Below, piece by piece: positions 23,784 to 34,513 of a DNA stretch of 64,000 bases. Position 1 is the first letter of the stretch, and the number at the start of each line of letters is the position of its first letter. The stretch lies in assembly GCA_025769875.1 (NCBI GenBank), contig JAGFNK010000165.1:40213-104212 (forward strand). The letters are read 5' to 3'. The position numbers and the translations under genes were made by a program. Origin of the DNA: Russula earlei. Its lineage: Eukaryota > Basidiomycota > Agaricomycetes > Russulales > Russulaceae. The notes beneath the pieces are model-generated. The model had not been told where the DNA came from, ran no database searches, and saw only the letters and a program-made list of their open reading frames with translations.

Positions 23784-25079
23784 ATGGATCACCTCTACTC
23801 ATACATGCCCGGTGTACCGGATGCAAGCCTTCGCAGAGCACTCACGCTAACAGACCTCGCTCTTGTCATCCTGTGCTACTATGCACACGCCATTATGGCC
23901 ATGCTCCCTCGCACTTTTTTCTTCCGTGTCGCCTTGCTACCCGTCACTCTCTGGCTCACATGGACCTCGGCGGTGACACTCGACGTCGCTCAGTATCTGG
24001 TCAACACGCTCGGACTGGCCGTTGACCCTCTGCGCATCGCTCATGTAAATTTCATCTGGATTGTGGGTGTTTCACCTTCTTGCTTCAGTTCTTTGATTCA
24101 TGGTTCTGGGCAGCTGGCCATGTGGTCTGTTGCACTCAAGTCTTTCGAGTGGACGTTTATTATCAAAAAGCCGATCAGACGATACGAGACGCCAAAGGAC
24201 GGGGAGCCCCTAAAGGAACGCCCCTTGACTGTCGCAAACATCTCCCTTGATGCCGCCGATCTCCTTTTCAATCATCGTGGCCTCGGGTGGTCTTGGTCAT
24301 CAACGCCTTTCCCTCTCAACCCCAGCCCACCGCCATCAATCCTCAAGCAGTTCCTCACCCTCGTAGTCAAGGTCACCGCGTTTGATGGCGCGCACTACCT
24401 TTTGCAGCTTAGCCGTCCGTCCACGTACCGCCTCGAGGGTGACACCATCTTCGACGAGACCCTCAGCCCTCTTCCGCGTCTTCTCCTCACGTCGCTTATC
24501 TGTCTGTCTGGCATGATCATCATCTATACGTCCGTCGAAATCATGTACCACGTCAGCGCGCTCTTCGGCCAGGTCGTGTTCGGCCAGTCGGCCGCGCAGT
24601 GGCCGCGCATCGCGAACCGGCCCTGGCTGTCCACATCCGTGACCGAATTCTGGGGTGAACGCTGGCACCAGTTCTTCCGCCACCTCTTCGTCGTGTACGG
24701 CTCGCGCCCCGGACGGAAGATCGCGGGTTGGCATGGTTCGATCATGGGCGCCTACACCGTGTCCGCCGTCATGCACGTCTGGGGACTCTGGGGCCTCGGG
24801 CGCGGCACCGGGTTTGGCCACACGGGCTGGTTCTTCATCATGCTCGGGGTCGCCACAATATTGGAGCGACAGTGGAGGCTTTGGACGGGCAGGGCGGTGA
24901 CGGGCATGCCCGGGACGCTCTGGACGGTGGCTTGGCAGCTGACCTGGGGAGCGGGAATGGTCGACGAGTGGGCGCGTCGTGGGATGATCGCCAACGACTT
25001 TATCGCGAAGGAGATCCGGATTGGCAAGGCCCTCGTCGATATCGTTCTGGCTATCGTGGCCAAGATCAGGACCGTTTAG
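23784..25079 (+). CDS. Wax synthase-like acyltransferase (MBOAT-type membrane protein)
   Basis: A single open frame of 431 codons encodes a protein with many hydrophobic segments. The signature NRPWLSTSVTEFWGERWHQF at about residues 276-296 (FWGERWH from residue 289), followed by a conserved GWHGSIMGAYTVSAVMHVWG with the putative catalytic His, is typical of fungal wax synthase domain proteins. These use acyl-CoA to esterify long-chain alcohols, and related fungal enzymes acetylate terpenoids or other secondary metabolites. The membrane location is the ER. The stretch at 24047-24105 could contain a small in-frame intron (gtaaatt...cttcag), but translation is also open without it. Its position near the terpene synthase and laccase makes a terpenoid O-acyltransferase role attractive but unproven. 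Confidence 0.85.
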   Translation: MDHLYSYMPGVPDASLRRALTLTDLALVILCYYAHAIMAMLPRTFFFRVALLPVTLWLTWTSAVTLDVAQYLVNTLGLAVDPLRIAHVNFIWIVGVSPSCFSSLIHGSGQLAMWSVALKSFEWTFIIKKPIRRYETPKDGEPLKERPLTVANISLDAADLLFNHRGLGWSWSSTPFPLNPSPPPSILKQFLTLVVKVTAFDGAHYLLQLSRPSTYRLEGDTIFDETLSPLPRLLLTSLICLSGMIIIYTSVEIMYHVSALFGQVVFGQSAAQWPRIANRPWLSTSVTEFWGERWHQFFRHLFVVYGSRPGRKIAGWHGSIMGAYTVSAVMHVWGLWGLGRGTGFGHTGWFFIMLGVATILERQWRLWTGRAVTGMPGTLWTVAWQLTWGAGMVDEWARRGMIANDFIAKEIRIGKALVDIVLAIVAKIRTV

Positions 25080-26909
25080 ACGGACATCGTCCACCTGCCA
25101 CCTAACGTTAGGGTACCTTGTCCCAAATCCCGGGGTCACGACAGGGGAGATTAAAGTTCATTACGCGTAGTTACTTCAATGTAACAGAATCTGGTCTGCA
25201 CTCTTTGGACATTGAAATTTGGAAGTCGTCTTTGATGTTAGCAGGGGATCATGCTCCCGGCCTGACCATACCAAAATGATCTCATGACCCAAATGCTCGG
25301 CGTTCGGAGATCTCCGAAAGTTAATTACTCGTACGGTCCGGCTTTCCGGCTTTGTCAGCCTGCCTCCATCATACGGTTGTCCTCCAGCGTCTGTGCCAGT
25401 GTAGTACAGTACAGGGGCGATGAGCTTTGTCATAATCACCCATGGCCACTTCTGGAGCGCGCAGGCGCGAACGAGACTGATCACGGGCGAGTGATGCCAA
25501 TCGCGAGCCAATGAAGGGCAACTGAGGGATCACCCTGATATGATGTATTTAATTATGTGATATGATCGAGCTCATAAGTATATGTAACTATACTACTTTA
25601 ATCAAACGATCATATCACACACAATCAAATACATACATCATATCAGGGCGATTCCTCAGTCGCCTTCATTCGCTCGCGCCTGCGCGCTCCGGAAGCGACA
25701 GTTATAGTCATCGGGACCACTACTACAAGTCGTGTGGAGCCGATAATCGAGAAGGCGCAAGAGGTACGCGAATGTCTTCGACCCAAATTAACGGAGAAAG
25801 GGGGTCAGACTTCGTGTTTCGCACTGTTGCATTCGAGAGAGTTGGTACGTTCGGAGGGTGCAGTTGGGAGTCAGTAAATGTCTCCTGTCTTCCAGACCCA
25901 TCCGTCCCTGGATTCTCCGTTTCTGGAACCCTTGAGTAGCCATTCTAGATCTCCTCTCTCGACTGATGGTATTCTGACTACTAACACCGTAGCATCCTTC
26001 ACATGTCGCGCAGACGCACACAACGGGACCCCCCATCGAGGCAGGCAGGGGCCGAAATGAGAGAGAGCAACACACGTGCGTTTGTAGTACCGGAAATAGC
26101 TCGGGTGCGCTGTTTGCCACAACAGGTTCATTTCTCGCAGTTTGAACAAGGTATCGATTTATATCCCTGAAACGGCCACTGAGCGACGACCTTCCAGTAC
26201 CAGTAGCTACTATATATATGGGTTAAATGATCACACGGATTCTGGCTCACTAGTAGCGCTTTGTCTAATCCCTCAGCCACCGCAGTAATTTCGAGTTGGC
26301 TTCCATCTCCACACGATTCGCTGACCACGACGATGGGTTGTCTGCACCGAGTCCATCATTAGTTTACCTTGCGGACATTTTTCTACTCAACTCGAGTGTT
26401 GAGACACCCCTGCATTAAGCCAGCATAGGGATACACGTACTGCGTAAAACGGTGCTGCTTTTTCTATGATCACCCTCGTCGTACGGTCAGCAAAGTCCCT
26501 CTCCACTGGCCAGCATGATGCATTAGTCACGTGTGCTCCCTCAATCAAACATACGAAAGTCATGAATGCGACCTACGGATACCAGAGCTGATCCCTACCG
26601 ACATGTACGTCAGCGATTGATTCCCAACAGCTATACACGAAACAGGTGCGCACGACATTGGATCGAAAGGTGTTCAGTAGTAGTGCTGAGGGAGAAGATG
26701 TCCCCAATCGTCGCTTGGGATGCTTAATCCAAGCAGAGGTTACAGAACGGCCAAATAGAAAGGCAATTCTACATACCCAAGGAGAACCAGCATGAGTCTG
26801 CGCAAATCGTCTCGATATGCCTCACCTGAGAGAAGTACGAAAAACCACGTACTTATTCTTAGCTGTTAAAGTCTCAGTTGCTGATCAATGCACCATGGAG
26901 TGAACATAC
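25080..26909. other. Intergenic with an inverted repeat
   Basis: Apart from the hairpin-like repeat at 25447-25698 there is no supportable gene. Short ORFs at 25176-25511, 25788-26149 and 26128-26328 are unrecognised. The right end may hold further 3' exons of the minus-strand gene at 26910-27442, since a plausible exon occurs near 26780-26825. Confidence 0.45.
25447..25698. repeat. Imperfect inverted repeat (arms about 122 and 92 bp, 38 bp loop)
   Basis: The left arm (25447-25568) and right arm (25607-25698) are reverse complements. Shared blocks are CGATCATATCAC, AAATACAT(AC)ATCATATCAGGG, CCTCAGT, CCTTCATT, GCTCGCG and GCGCCTGCGCGCTCC. The left arm carries about 30 extra bases. The layout suits a MITE-like hairpin element or a local inverted duplication. 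Confidence 0.8.
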
Positions 26910-27442
26910 GTCACCGCTATCTTCTGCAGACAATGCCTGGACCTGAAGAATAACGACTTGGTGAGCTTTTTATAGTCTAGAAGAAAGACGTACCTCAAAC
27001 GCAGCCGTCGCACCCGTGACGCCTTTAACAGTGGCGCGATTGAAGGTGTCTGTCGCTGATTGGTTCTCGCTATTCTTAAATGACTCGAGCGCCAGCTTGA
27101 CAAGCTCAATCACCCCGGTCTGGTGCTAGATCAGAAGGTCAGATACAGGTTCGTATGTAAACGGGTGCTCACACTCCATCCCTTGGTGGTTAGGACGTAA
27201 ACTATGACCTTAAAAAGGGACCTCAAAGCACAAAAAATGGTGGTGAGTGTACCGGACATACGTCGGCAAGTGTTCCCTTGACGGGGGAGTGGTCTACATT
27301 AGCCATCTCTTCATCCTCCATCTATAAAAGAAGATGGTGTTAGCTGCATTCTGGCGTCTGAGATTGAGAAGGCGGCGGATGGGTTTCTTACGTCAATACC
27401 CAACGCGGAGAGTTTGTCTCTGCGCCCAGGTAAGCTTGTCAT
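26910..27442 (-). CDS. Unrecognised multi-exon gene (probably partial model)
   Basis: Five exons join in phase 0 with GT-AG introns of 47-70 bp: 27442-27392, 27321-27262, 27208-27173, 27125-26994 and 26942-26910. The translation begins MTSLPGRRDKLSALGID and continues MEDEEMANVDHSPVKGTLAD, VIVYVLTTKGWS, HQTGVIELVKLALESFKNSE and VQALSAEDSGD. A sixth exon (AYRDDLRRLMLVLLG, about 26780-26825) fits in phase, so the 3' end probably lies further left. Upstream exons near 27560-27849 are also possible. The clean phases and helix-like composition argue for a real protein, but I recognise no family. Confidence 0.42.
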
Positions 27443-28611
27443 ACGAGTTCATTCTGAAAGTACGAACGTATACGTGCGGAGCCTAGAGATTGACATCGAA
27501 ACCTGGCCGCCAGCCAAAAGAAAAGGCAAGGAACGGGATGGACGAACCAATTCTCACTATTGCCTGGGTTCGCCTCGTCTGTGACCAGCTGCGCGAGCAT
27601 AATTCTCCGCTGTGCGGTTTCCTGACCGAATCGAAAGCAGGGTCTGTCCACAACGCCCCAGAGGGCATATGTCTGGGATAACGTACCACGATATCGCCGA
27701 AAGATGGGTGCGTGCTTGGCTTTTCATGTTATTTGAACTCCTATTCGACGAGTTTTCGAGGGGAAATGATAACTTACCCGAATGACCTGTACGCACCGCA
27801 CGTTCACCGCATACTCACCTGATGGAACCGGACTCTGAATGAAGGTCATGGCGAACGGTGAACGGACTGGGGGAAAACTAGCGGGCAAAAAGTCGAATCT
27901 GCAATGGCGCGCCGATTTAACGACGATGCCATGAACATTCTTTGCACCCCACCGCCTACCTTCCCTGCTTTTTATTCGCCTCGGGGATCGATCACACATC
28001 ACGGAGCGGGTGGACAGTTGCACGAAGAAGGGCATACGTCGTTCTTCCTGTCAGTGCAGAGTCCCACCTTCCTTCCTTGAATGGGAAATGTTCGGAGTTT
28101 AAACTTTGTCATCGCATCTCAGCGTGCCCCCGCCGAGGCTGCCGTCCATCTCTGAGGTGTCTTTCAAGCTATGAGCTGAGTGGTGGTACATCAGGCGTTT
28201 AACGTATTTGACTATCTTGTAAACGTCAATTTACCCTTCTCACTCCGAGTCCTTCCCATAAAAGGGGCCGGCTCGTAACGAGCGATGGGGGTTACTCTTC
28301 GTCACAGATGGCCGGTATCTGTAAGGAGGGTATTCCTACTTGGGGTCTTTGTCCCCATTCCCACGCGCTGACCACTTCTCTGATTTCCCGATCATTGTGT
28401 GTGTGCGGCTGGGTAAACGTAATGTCTGCATTTTCCTACTCTCACTCTAGCCCGCTTTGATTGCTGGCGATTGTTAGTTACTTCTAGTTCAAGCTTTAGG
28501 GATACTCGCGCTTTAGCCACGTGTGTCCGTTTGCTCTTCATGATCGAAGTCATCAGCTGAACATGTACAACGACCCCCCTCACTGTAATAGCTGGCACCC
28601 AAGCGCCGACC
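27443..28611. other. Intergenic; possible 5' exons of the minus-strand gene
   Basis: Minus-strand ORFs at 27557-27796 and 27724-28035 contain short open stretches (for example MTFIQSPVPS from 27849) that could be upstream exons, but the introns would be under 40 bp. Nothing else is recognised. Confidence 0.35.
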
Positions 28612-29999
28612 ATGTCACCCCATTTCCTGGACCTGTCCACTGAGCTGGTTATCCAGATCCTTGCGTACGCATCCTTACACGACATTGGCGCCTGCGCACG
28701 AACATCCCGGAGACTCCACGACATCATATCTGGCTCTCAGTACATCCGTTATCTCGTGCTTACCAAGTTGGCGGGAATGGGCGACCCCTTCATCCCTGGT
28801 CTCTCGATACAGGAACGCATCGCCATCTTGGAAAGATGGGAGCGCGCTTGGCATGACCTTGATCTCCGCAAGCCCGCTTTGCAGTGTGTGGTTCCAAGAG
28901 ACATCTCTGTCAGCGTCTTACGTTATCAGATACACGGCGGGCACTTGATTGGATTTCGGCAGTTCCATGTGGACGATCGCCCCCTGGGATACAGCTATGC
29001 TGACTTGCACTGACGTAGCAAAGCGCGGCTACGTATCGTGGACCAACGTCGATCTTCGTCAATCCCTCTTCGTGTTCTCTTATTGCTTCAATGTCGAGGA
29101 GTATAACTTGGCCGTGATGCTAGTATAGTGCGGGGTCCATTTCTTCCTTCAATCTCACCGAGCATCTGACCTTCTGGAGCAGCAACCCGGAAGAGCACCC
29201 AGAACCAGCTGCATCGCTTCGGGTGTTGGATTTCAGTAAAGGAACCGATCATCCTCTCGCGACCACTCCAAACATACTTCTGCGGTTCAGAGAAACGACG
29301 ATAAACATCTATGACGCGCATGACGCACATATGGAGGTTGCTGGGGACAATGTGGTTGTGATGATCACTCAGTCTAGGGCTCTGTCCGACTATGTCTTCT
29401 TGGTCGGTTGGAAATCCGGGTCGGTTTCTCTCGTAAGTTCTCGCTCTTTGTTCTATCGACGAGCTGACCTTGAACCTCAGATTATGACTGCCCCAGACCT
29501 TACGTATGCTACCTCATTTTCCCTCATCGACACGGAACTACTTGCGCTCGTCAATCTGCGGATGAACACCGTGGAGATCCACCGCGTCCAGCACGGCCCT
29601 AGCTGTGCTTTGCAAAGGTTTGGACAGCTATCCTTACCTTTTCCTCGAACTGGTAACCCCGCACTTCCTGCATCCTTCCAGTTTGCACGAGCCCACTTGC
29701 CCTCGTGCTCCTCTCGCCCTCGATACCTCCCATTTCGCCCTTCCTCTGATGCCTGTCTGGTTGGTCTGACCGCGATCATCCCAGCCCAAGACGGTGCGAT
29801 GACGTTCTACTGGCTTGCAGTACGGCCTGATTACCTGTGTTCTATTGCGGATACCCAGTGCAATTCTGACCTACCAACTTCCTGGGAGGCATGGAGTGCA
29901 CACGCAGCATGCTGCATCGAAATAGAACACCCATTGGCAGCGCCTACTCCTGCTGGGGCACGGTGGCTGGCACACTTCACAGTCTCTAGTCGTCCGTGA
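28612..29999 (+). CDS. F-box protein, paralogue 2 (frame broken near 29009)
   Basis: The ATG at 28612 gives an F-box: FLDLSTELVIQILAYASLHD, then GACARTSRRLHDI. The layout parallels the gene at 20.4 kb: YIRYLVLTKLAGMGDPFIPG, AILERWERAWHDLDLRK, then WTNVDLRQSLFVFSYCF, LDFSKGTDHPLATTP, VFLVGWKSGS and a C-terminal ATSFSLIDTELLALVNLR. Between YSYADL and TDVAKRGYVSW a single extra base (about 29009) shifts frame, and no intron removes it. Introns are plausible after about 29127 (donor gtatag) and at 29431-29480 (gtaagt...cctcag). It is likely a decaying SCF adaptor paralogue, or carries a single-base error. Confidence 0.65.
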
Positions 30000-31851
30000 C
30001 TTTGGCCCACCGCGGACACGGGAAGCTCGAGCGGACAGGAGGACACATCACGACAAGGCTGTCGCAGGTGGCGTATTTCGCCCGGGGTTTAAAGACGATT
30101 TCCCTTCACAGCTGCCATATTGCGATGTTGCAGTAAACATGGGAGAGAGGAAATACGAATCAATATTAGCTGATTATGAGTGGGTTGTTGGGATCAACCA
30201 AGAGGTGTGCGCGTTGTGCCTCTATCTGTCCTTCAACTCTCACCCGCGACCGATTGCAGGGCGACGATTTTTCCCGATTGATACATCACATCGATATCCA
30301 TCATGTTGTATAGACTCAATCCACCCCGTGGAGTTGTGCTCTGTCTGGAATATGGGTTTGTCTCGTCTCCTTGGGCATTAGCTTTGCTCGTTATAGCATC
30401 GCACACCTGCAGAGCGATTACTGATACCCTACTTCATAACATTAATGAGCAGCGTCTTGACCTTGCCTTCTGACGGGGAAAGAAGTTGGGTATTCATCAC
30501 CATACAGAATAGCTGCTTAAAGCGCATACGGGTGTTGATCACAATTGCAGTACTTGACATGGTAGTTCGCGCGGACTGTGCTGGGCAGAAATTCACCGAC
30601 GGCGAGTAAAGTTCCCAGTGTTAATGCAAATGTCCGATTTCCCACCACGTCTTCATGAATCGGAACACAAGTTCACCTTGCGATAAAATCGCGTATCGTA
30701 TCGCGGGATCGCCGCCGAGACGAGAGGGGAGAAGTGTAAGTAAGCAAATTCGGGAGTCGATTGATGCGTAGAGTTTGAGAAGCTCTAGACCAACGCACGC
30801 CGCTCCGGTTGTATCTTAGCGATGCAATCTAGACTCGAGGAATATACATCGCTAGGCAAGACAAAGGGATGCACGCTTCGTCCTGGCTCCCGATTGTCCC
30901 ACAGGGTCGTCAGAGTTGCAGAGGTGACGGGTTCGAGGAAGATTCCGGCCTGAGAATGAGTGCTCTGGGTGCGCAGGGACAATGTTTATGCCGAGTCGCT
31001 CGTCCATGCACTTGCTACGTCAAATCATAAGTTGCTCTTTCTCCGCACTGTCTAGAGCATACAAAGCTCGGACGTCAGAAAGCCGCCCGCAGGGGTCGCG
31101 TAGACCGCTCGCTCTCTCAGCGAATGCAGCCAGGACTGTCGTGTCCTGTCGCATCGCCCCCGGGCGTTGGCATATTCGCCCGGGCAACCCTTGGACGTCG
31201 GTAACGCGGCCAGATGCCCGTCTTGAGAAGCCGCACCGCCATTCGCGCCATGATTCGAGGTTCGTCATGCCCATTCCGTTTCCGTTTCTGGCCAGCGCCG
31301 CGCAACACCGCCGGTCGTATGATAATTCCGCAGTTGACTGGGGACGCTATTCGGTGGCGGCTGGCGGGATTTCGGGAGATAACGGATGGCGTTCGAGAAA
31401 ACCGAGATTGCCGCCAGGTGACCGCGACTTTCACTGGTAAACCAGCTGACTGGAGTGTCAGTTATTAAAAGTCGCTGGACGCTCGGGGATATGGACGTGG
31501 CGCAGGGACCAGGAGATGATGTTCCACAGACGCACCACATGAATGAATGCTGAATCCCGCATGTGCCCTTTCTTACGCGCAACTGGTATCCCAGGACAGG
31601 CCAAGCCAAGGTGGAGGGTACCTTGCCGATGCAATGGCTCTGTGAGTTTGAGCTAAGCCTTGGGCTGCACGGTAGCAGGAATCAAAAGTCAGAGCATATC
31701 ATTCATGACTGGCCCTTTTCTGCTATAATGAAGTGCGATTGTTGCACGAGCAAGCCGAACACGCGGTGGATCTTGACAGGCACGACGTATTGGCTGGAGG
31801 CCTCGCGAGACATGTCCTACTACGACGAAGATGTGTCCCATCCGCTTCCCT
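30000..31851. other. Intergenic, nothing recognised
   Basis: About 1.85 kb between the F-box gene and the 3' end of the Kelch gene. Overlapping ORFs of 80-150 codons around 30980-31610 occur on both strands of GC-rich sequence and show no domain. Confidence 0.5.
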
Positions 31852-34513
31852 TCACCTACGATTGCGATTTTGCCCGGCCCCTACCTGGCCGGTCGCAGAC
31901 GCGCGCGTCATTTCCTCTTCGTCGAGACCAGCCTCCGCCAGGATTCTCTCGACCTCTTCCAGGATCGGTTTATACGTGCCGTAACGTTCTTCTGCGAGAG
32001 AAAAGCCGTCGCGCCGCAAAAGTTTTCCTCGGTTGTCGCTGCTTCCACGTGCCTTCTGGGCCCAATATTCACCTGGATGCACAACATTGATAATTGAGAC
32101 AGCTTCTCGTTAACCATGGCCTTCTAATCGCACGTTGCATAAAAAAGACTCACGAGAACGCCCATAGAAAACGGCAAGGCTCTCACCCGGAAGGGGAGTG
32201 CTAGCTGTATCATCCTCAGAACCTTTGGTATCTTTGGAGACCCCCATGAAAGCCGTTGCTTGGTCCCGCAGGGAAACCTTGTGTTTCGAACGCTATTAGA
32301 GGAGGGCGCAGCGTGTACTGTGTCACATACATAGCACCTACCGGCTCTTCAACTGCTGCCTCCTGTGTCCCTTTAATTTCCGGTGCTTCCTCCTCGCCTG
32401 ACAACATCTCTTCGTCGCTATCATCTTCGTCGTCTTCTTCGCTACTGCTGCTCACGTCGTCACCCTCTGAGGGAATTATGACGTCACTCTTCTTCAGGCA
32501 GAGATAGCGGTCCATCTTGTCAAGCGAGAGGGCATAGAAATCATCGAGGGTATATTCACGAGAACCTCGTTCGAAGATGCCCCCATAACTGGCAAGAAGT
32601 TAACTCGTGGTTCATCACAGTGAAGAGTCACAAAGACATGCATGTAAAGCGTGTTACGCAGTACGGCAAGCATCGCGTTGTACCGCGGTATCGGAGTGGA
32701 AAGTAGGGGATCGTCTGGATCTGGATTTGTTTCAGGCTCAGCTACTGCCATGTTCTGGACGTCTTCATCGTTCTCATCGTCGTCTTCACGCGTGCGGTCC
32801 TTCTTTCTCTTTCCGCCTTGTTTCTTTGGGGTCTTAAGCATCATTGATACCCACTTCCCGTTTCCAGAAACTTGGTATCCATTCCTACACAATGGTGTGA
32901 GTACGCTAGCATGGAGAGGTATTGAAGATATACTTACAGGTCATTCCAAAAAATGCTCTTCAGTGTCTCTTCATCCGAGTCTTCGTCCGTCACACCCCCG
33001 AACAACACTCCCATCCCTTTCGCAGCCCAGAGAGCCATGGTTGCCCCAGATCTGAGCGCAGGTGTATATGCAGTTGAGGGGCGCTTGCGTCGCTCCCACT
33101 TTACAATCAGAGGATCAAACTTCGTTTTTCCGGAACCAGAACTCTCGGGCGCTGTGGCGAGTAAAAGCCTACCCTTGGCGCAGGTAGTTAACTTGAGGCA
33201 AGGACCTTATGGCCAAATGAGAGACCAACCGAAGAAGCCAAGTATCATCAAGCATGACGCCCACAGGGCGTTTGCCCTTCGTATATTCCTTGCAGTAGCC
33301 TCCTGCACTTGTGATCAGACGAGTAACGTGAACGTGGAAATCGCATGTTACCATGAAGGACGATACCATCCGGTGTGGAAAGAAAGGAGAAGCCGCTTCT
33401 CGGACTGACAGGGCCCATGTACATGAATGGCAATTAAGTCTGGATTACCACGAAAGCTTACGACGGGCGGCGTTCGTTAGGATCTTTGTATTCTATCTGC
33501 TGCCACCTGTATTCCTGCGTATCGAATACCCAGAGGTCGTTCATATATCGTGCTGGGCGGCGTTGACTTTAAGTGAAGCGCAGGTTTGGAAGGCACTCAC
33601 TTGTAATGCCCGGGTCGTAAAACCCACCAAATAGGAGGATGTAGTGTTTCCACAATGCCATGCTGGGTAATATCTGTTGAGTTGGAAACAAAAATGAAAT
33701 GATGGAAAATCGAACCGATGTCCTGAACGCGCTGATGGGCGAACTTTTGTCTCAATCCGATCCCATGAACGTGTTGCAATGTCAAAACACCAAAAGTCAC
33801 GATAGTGATGAAACGTGTTCTGATACAAGGAAGAGAACTCGCCCCCTAGATTTTGATGAGTTGGACGTGGTCAATGCGTGCGTGGATGGCGGCGCACCAA
33901 AGAGGAAGAGCTTCCCACCTCCCGAAGGAGAAGCAACGACAGCGTGGGCAGATCTTGGCCCTGGGCACGTTTGAGAGACAAACTTACGCCATTCGTCCTG
34001 CAGTGACCAGCATTCAGACACTCCCAGTTTTACAGTTCTTACGAACCTTTTCTGGAGAGTAACGGAATACGTCATTGTAGAAATACTAGGCGGTGTCATC
34101 AACTTGGTTACGCAGATCCAAAGGAAAGGGAGCATACGGCTTTCCCATCTTCACTGAAGAACTCTCCACCAATAGACCACAAATAGTCTCCACTGGGACA
34201 TGCCGTCAATGTCGCATTGGCTCTCCGGCTCGGTGGTCCTTCAACGAGCTCTTCAGTTACAGCGTGCGCCGCTTCCCATTCTCGGCGAATCTACTGGCAA
34301 ATTCTTTGTTAGCTAAACAAGCGACGTTAATGCGGGATGTTCTAATACATTCTCGAGAATCGCCTCGAGGTCCTGATCGTCGTCAAACTCGTCCTTGGCC
34401 TTTCCCGTTTTCTTCTTTTCCTTGCGCTCGGTTTTCTGTGCTGCCTTGGACTTCTTCGCAATCTTCGCAGCCACCTTTGAGGTCTGCGTGTTTGACGATT
34501 TTTTCTTTCCCAT
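31852..34513 (-). CDS. KEL3: Kelch-repeat protein, KEL3/KLHDC4 orthologue
   Basis: About 14 exons on the minus strand, starting at 34513 with a Lys-rich MGKKKSSNTQTSKVAAKIAK tail and ending at 31852. Kelch repeats in order: RREWEAAHAVTEELVEGPPS and RRANATLT...LWSIGGEFF; YFYNDVFRYSPE; RSAHAVV...LFLFGGEF; YQNTFHHYRDFWCFD; SGHRMALWKHYILLFGGFYD; RYMNDLWVFDTQEY; then PRSGFSF. An acidic linker (SSSSEEDDEDDSDEE) follows, then a C-terminal DUF4110-type domain with RRDGFSLAEERYGTYKPILE and AEAGLDEEE. This is the family architecture from yeast Kel3 to human KLHDC4; its molecular role is poorly defined. The intron at 32589-32641 appears to use a GC donor, giving LYIYGGIFE. The gene looks intact and is a good single-copy taxonomic marker. 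Confidence 0.9.

Noticed and set aside
24336..25139. 267-codon minus ORF
   Set aside because: Antisense shadow of the acyltransferase gene; Arg/Asp/His-rich translation.
30982..31609. Overlapping ORFs of 80-150 codons on both strands
   Set aside because: Mutual antisense shadows in GC-rich DNA with no family resemblance.
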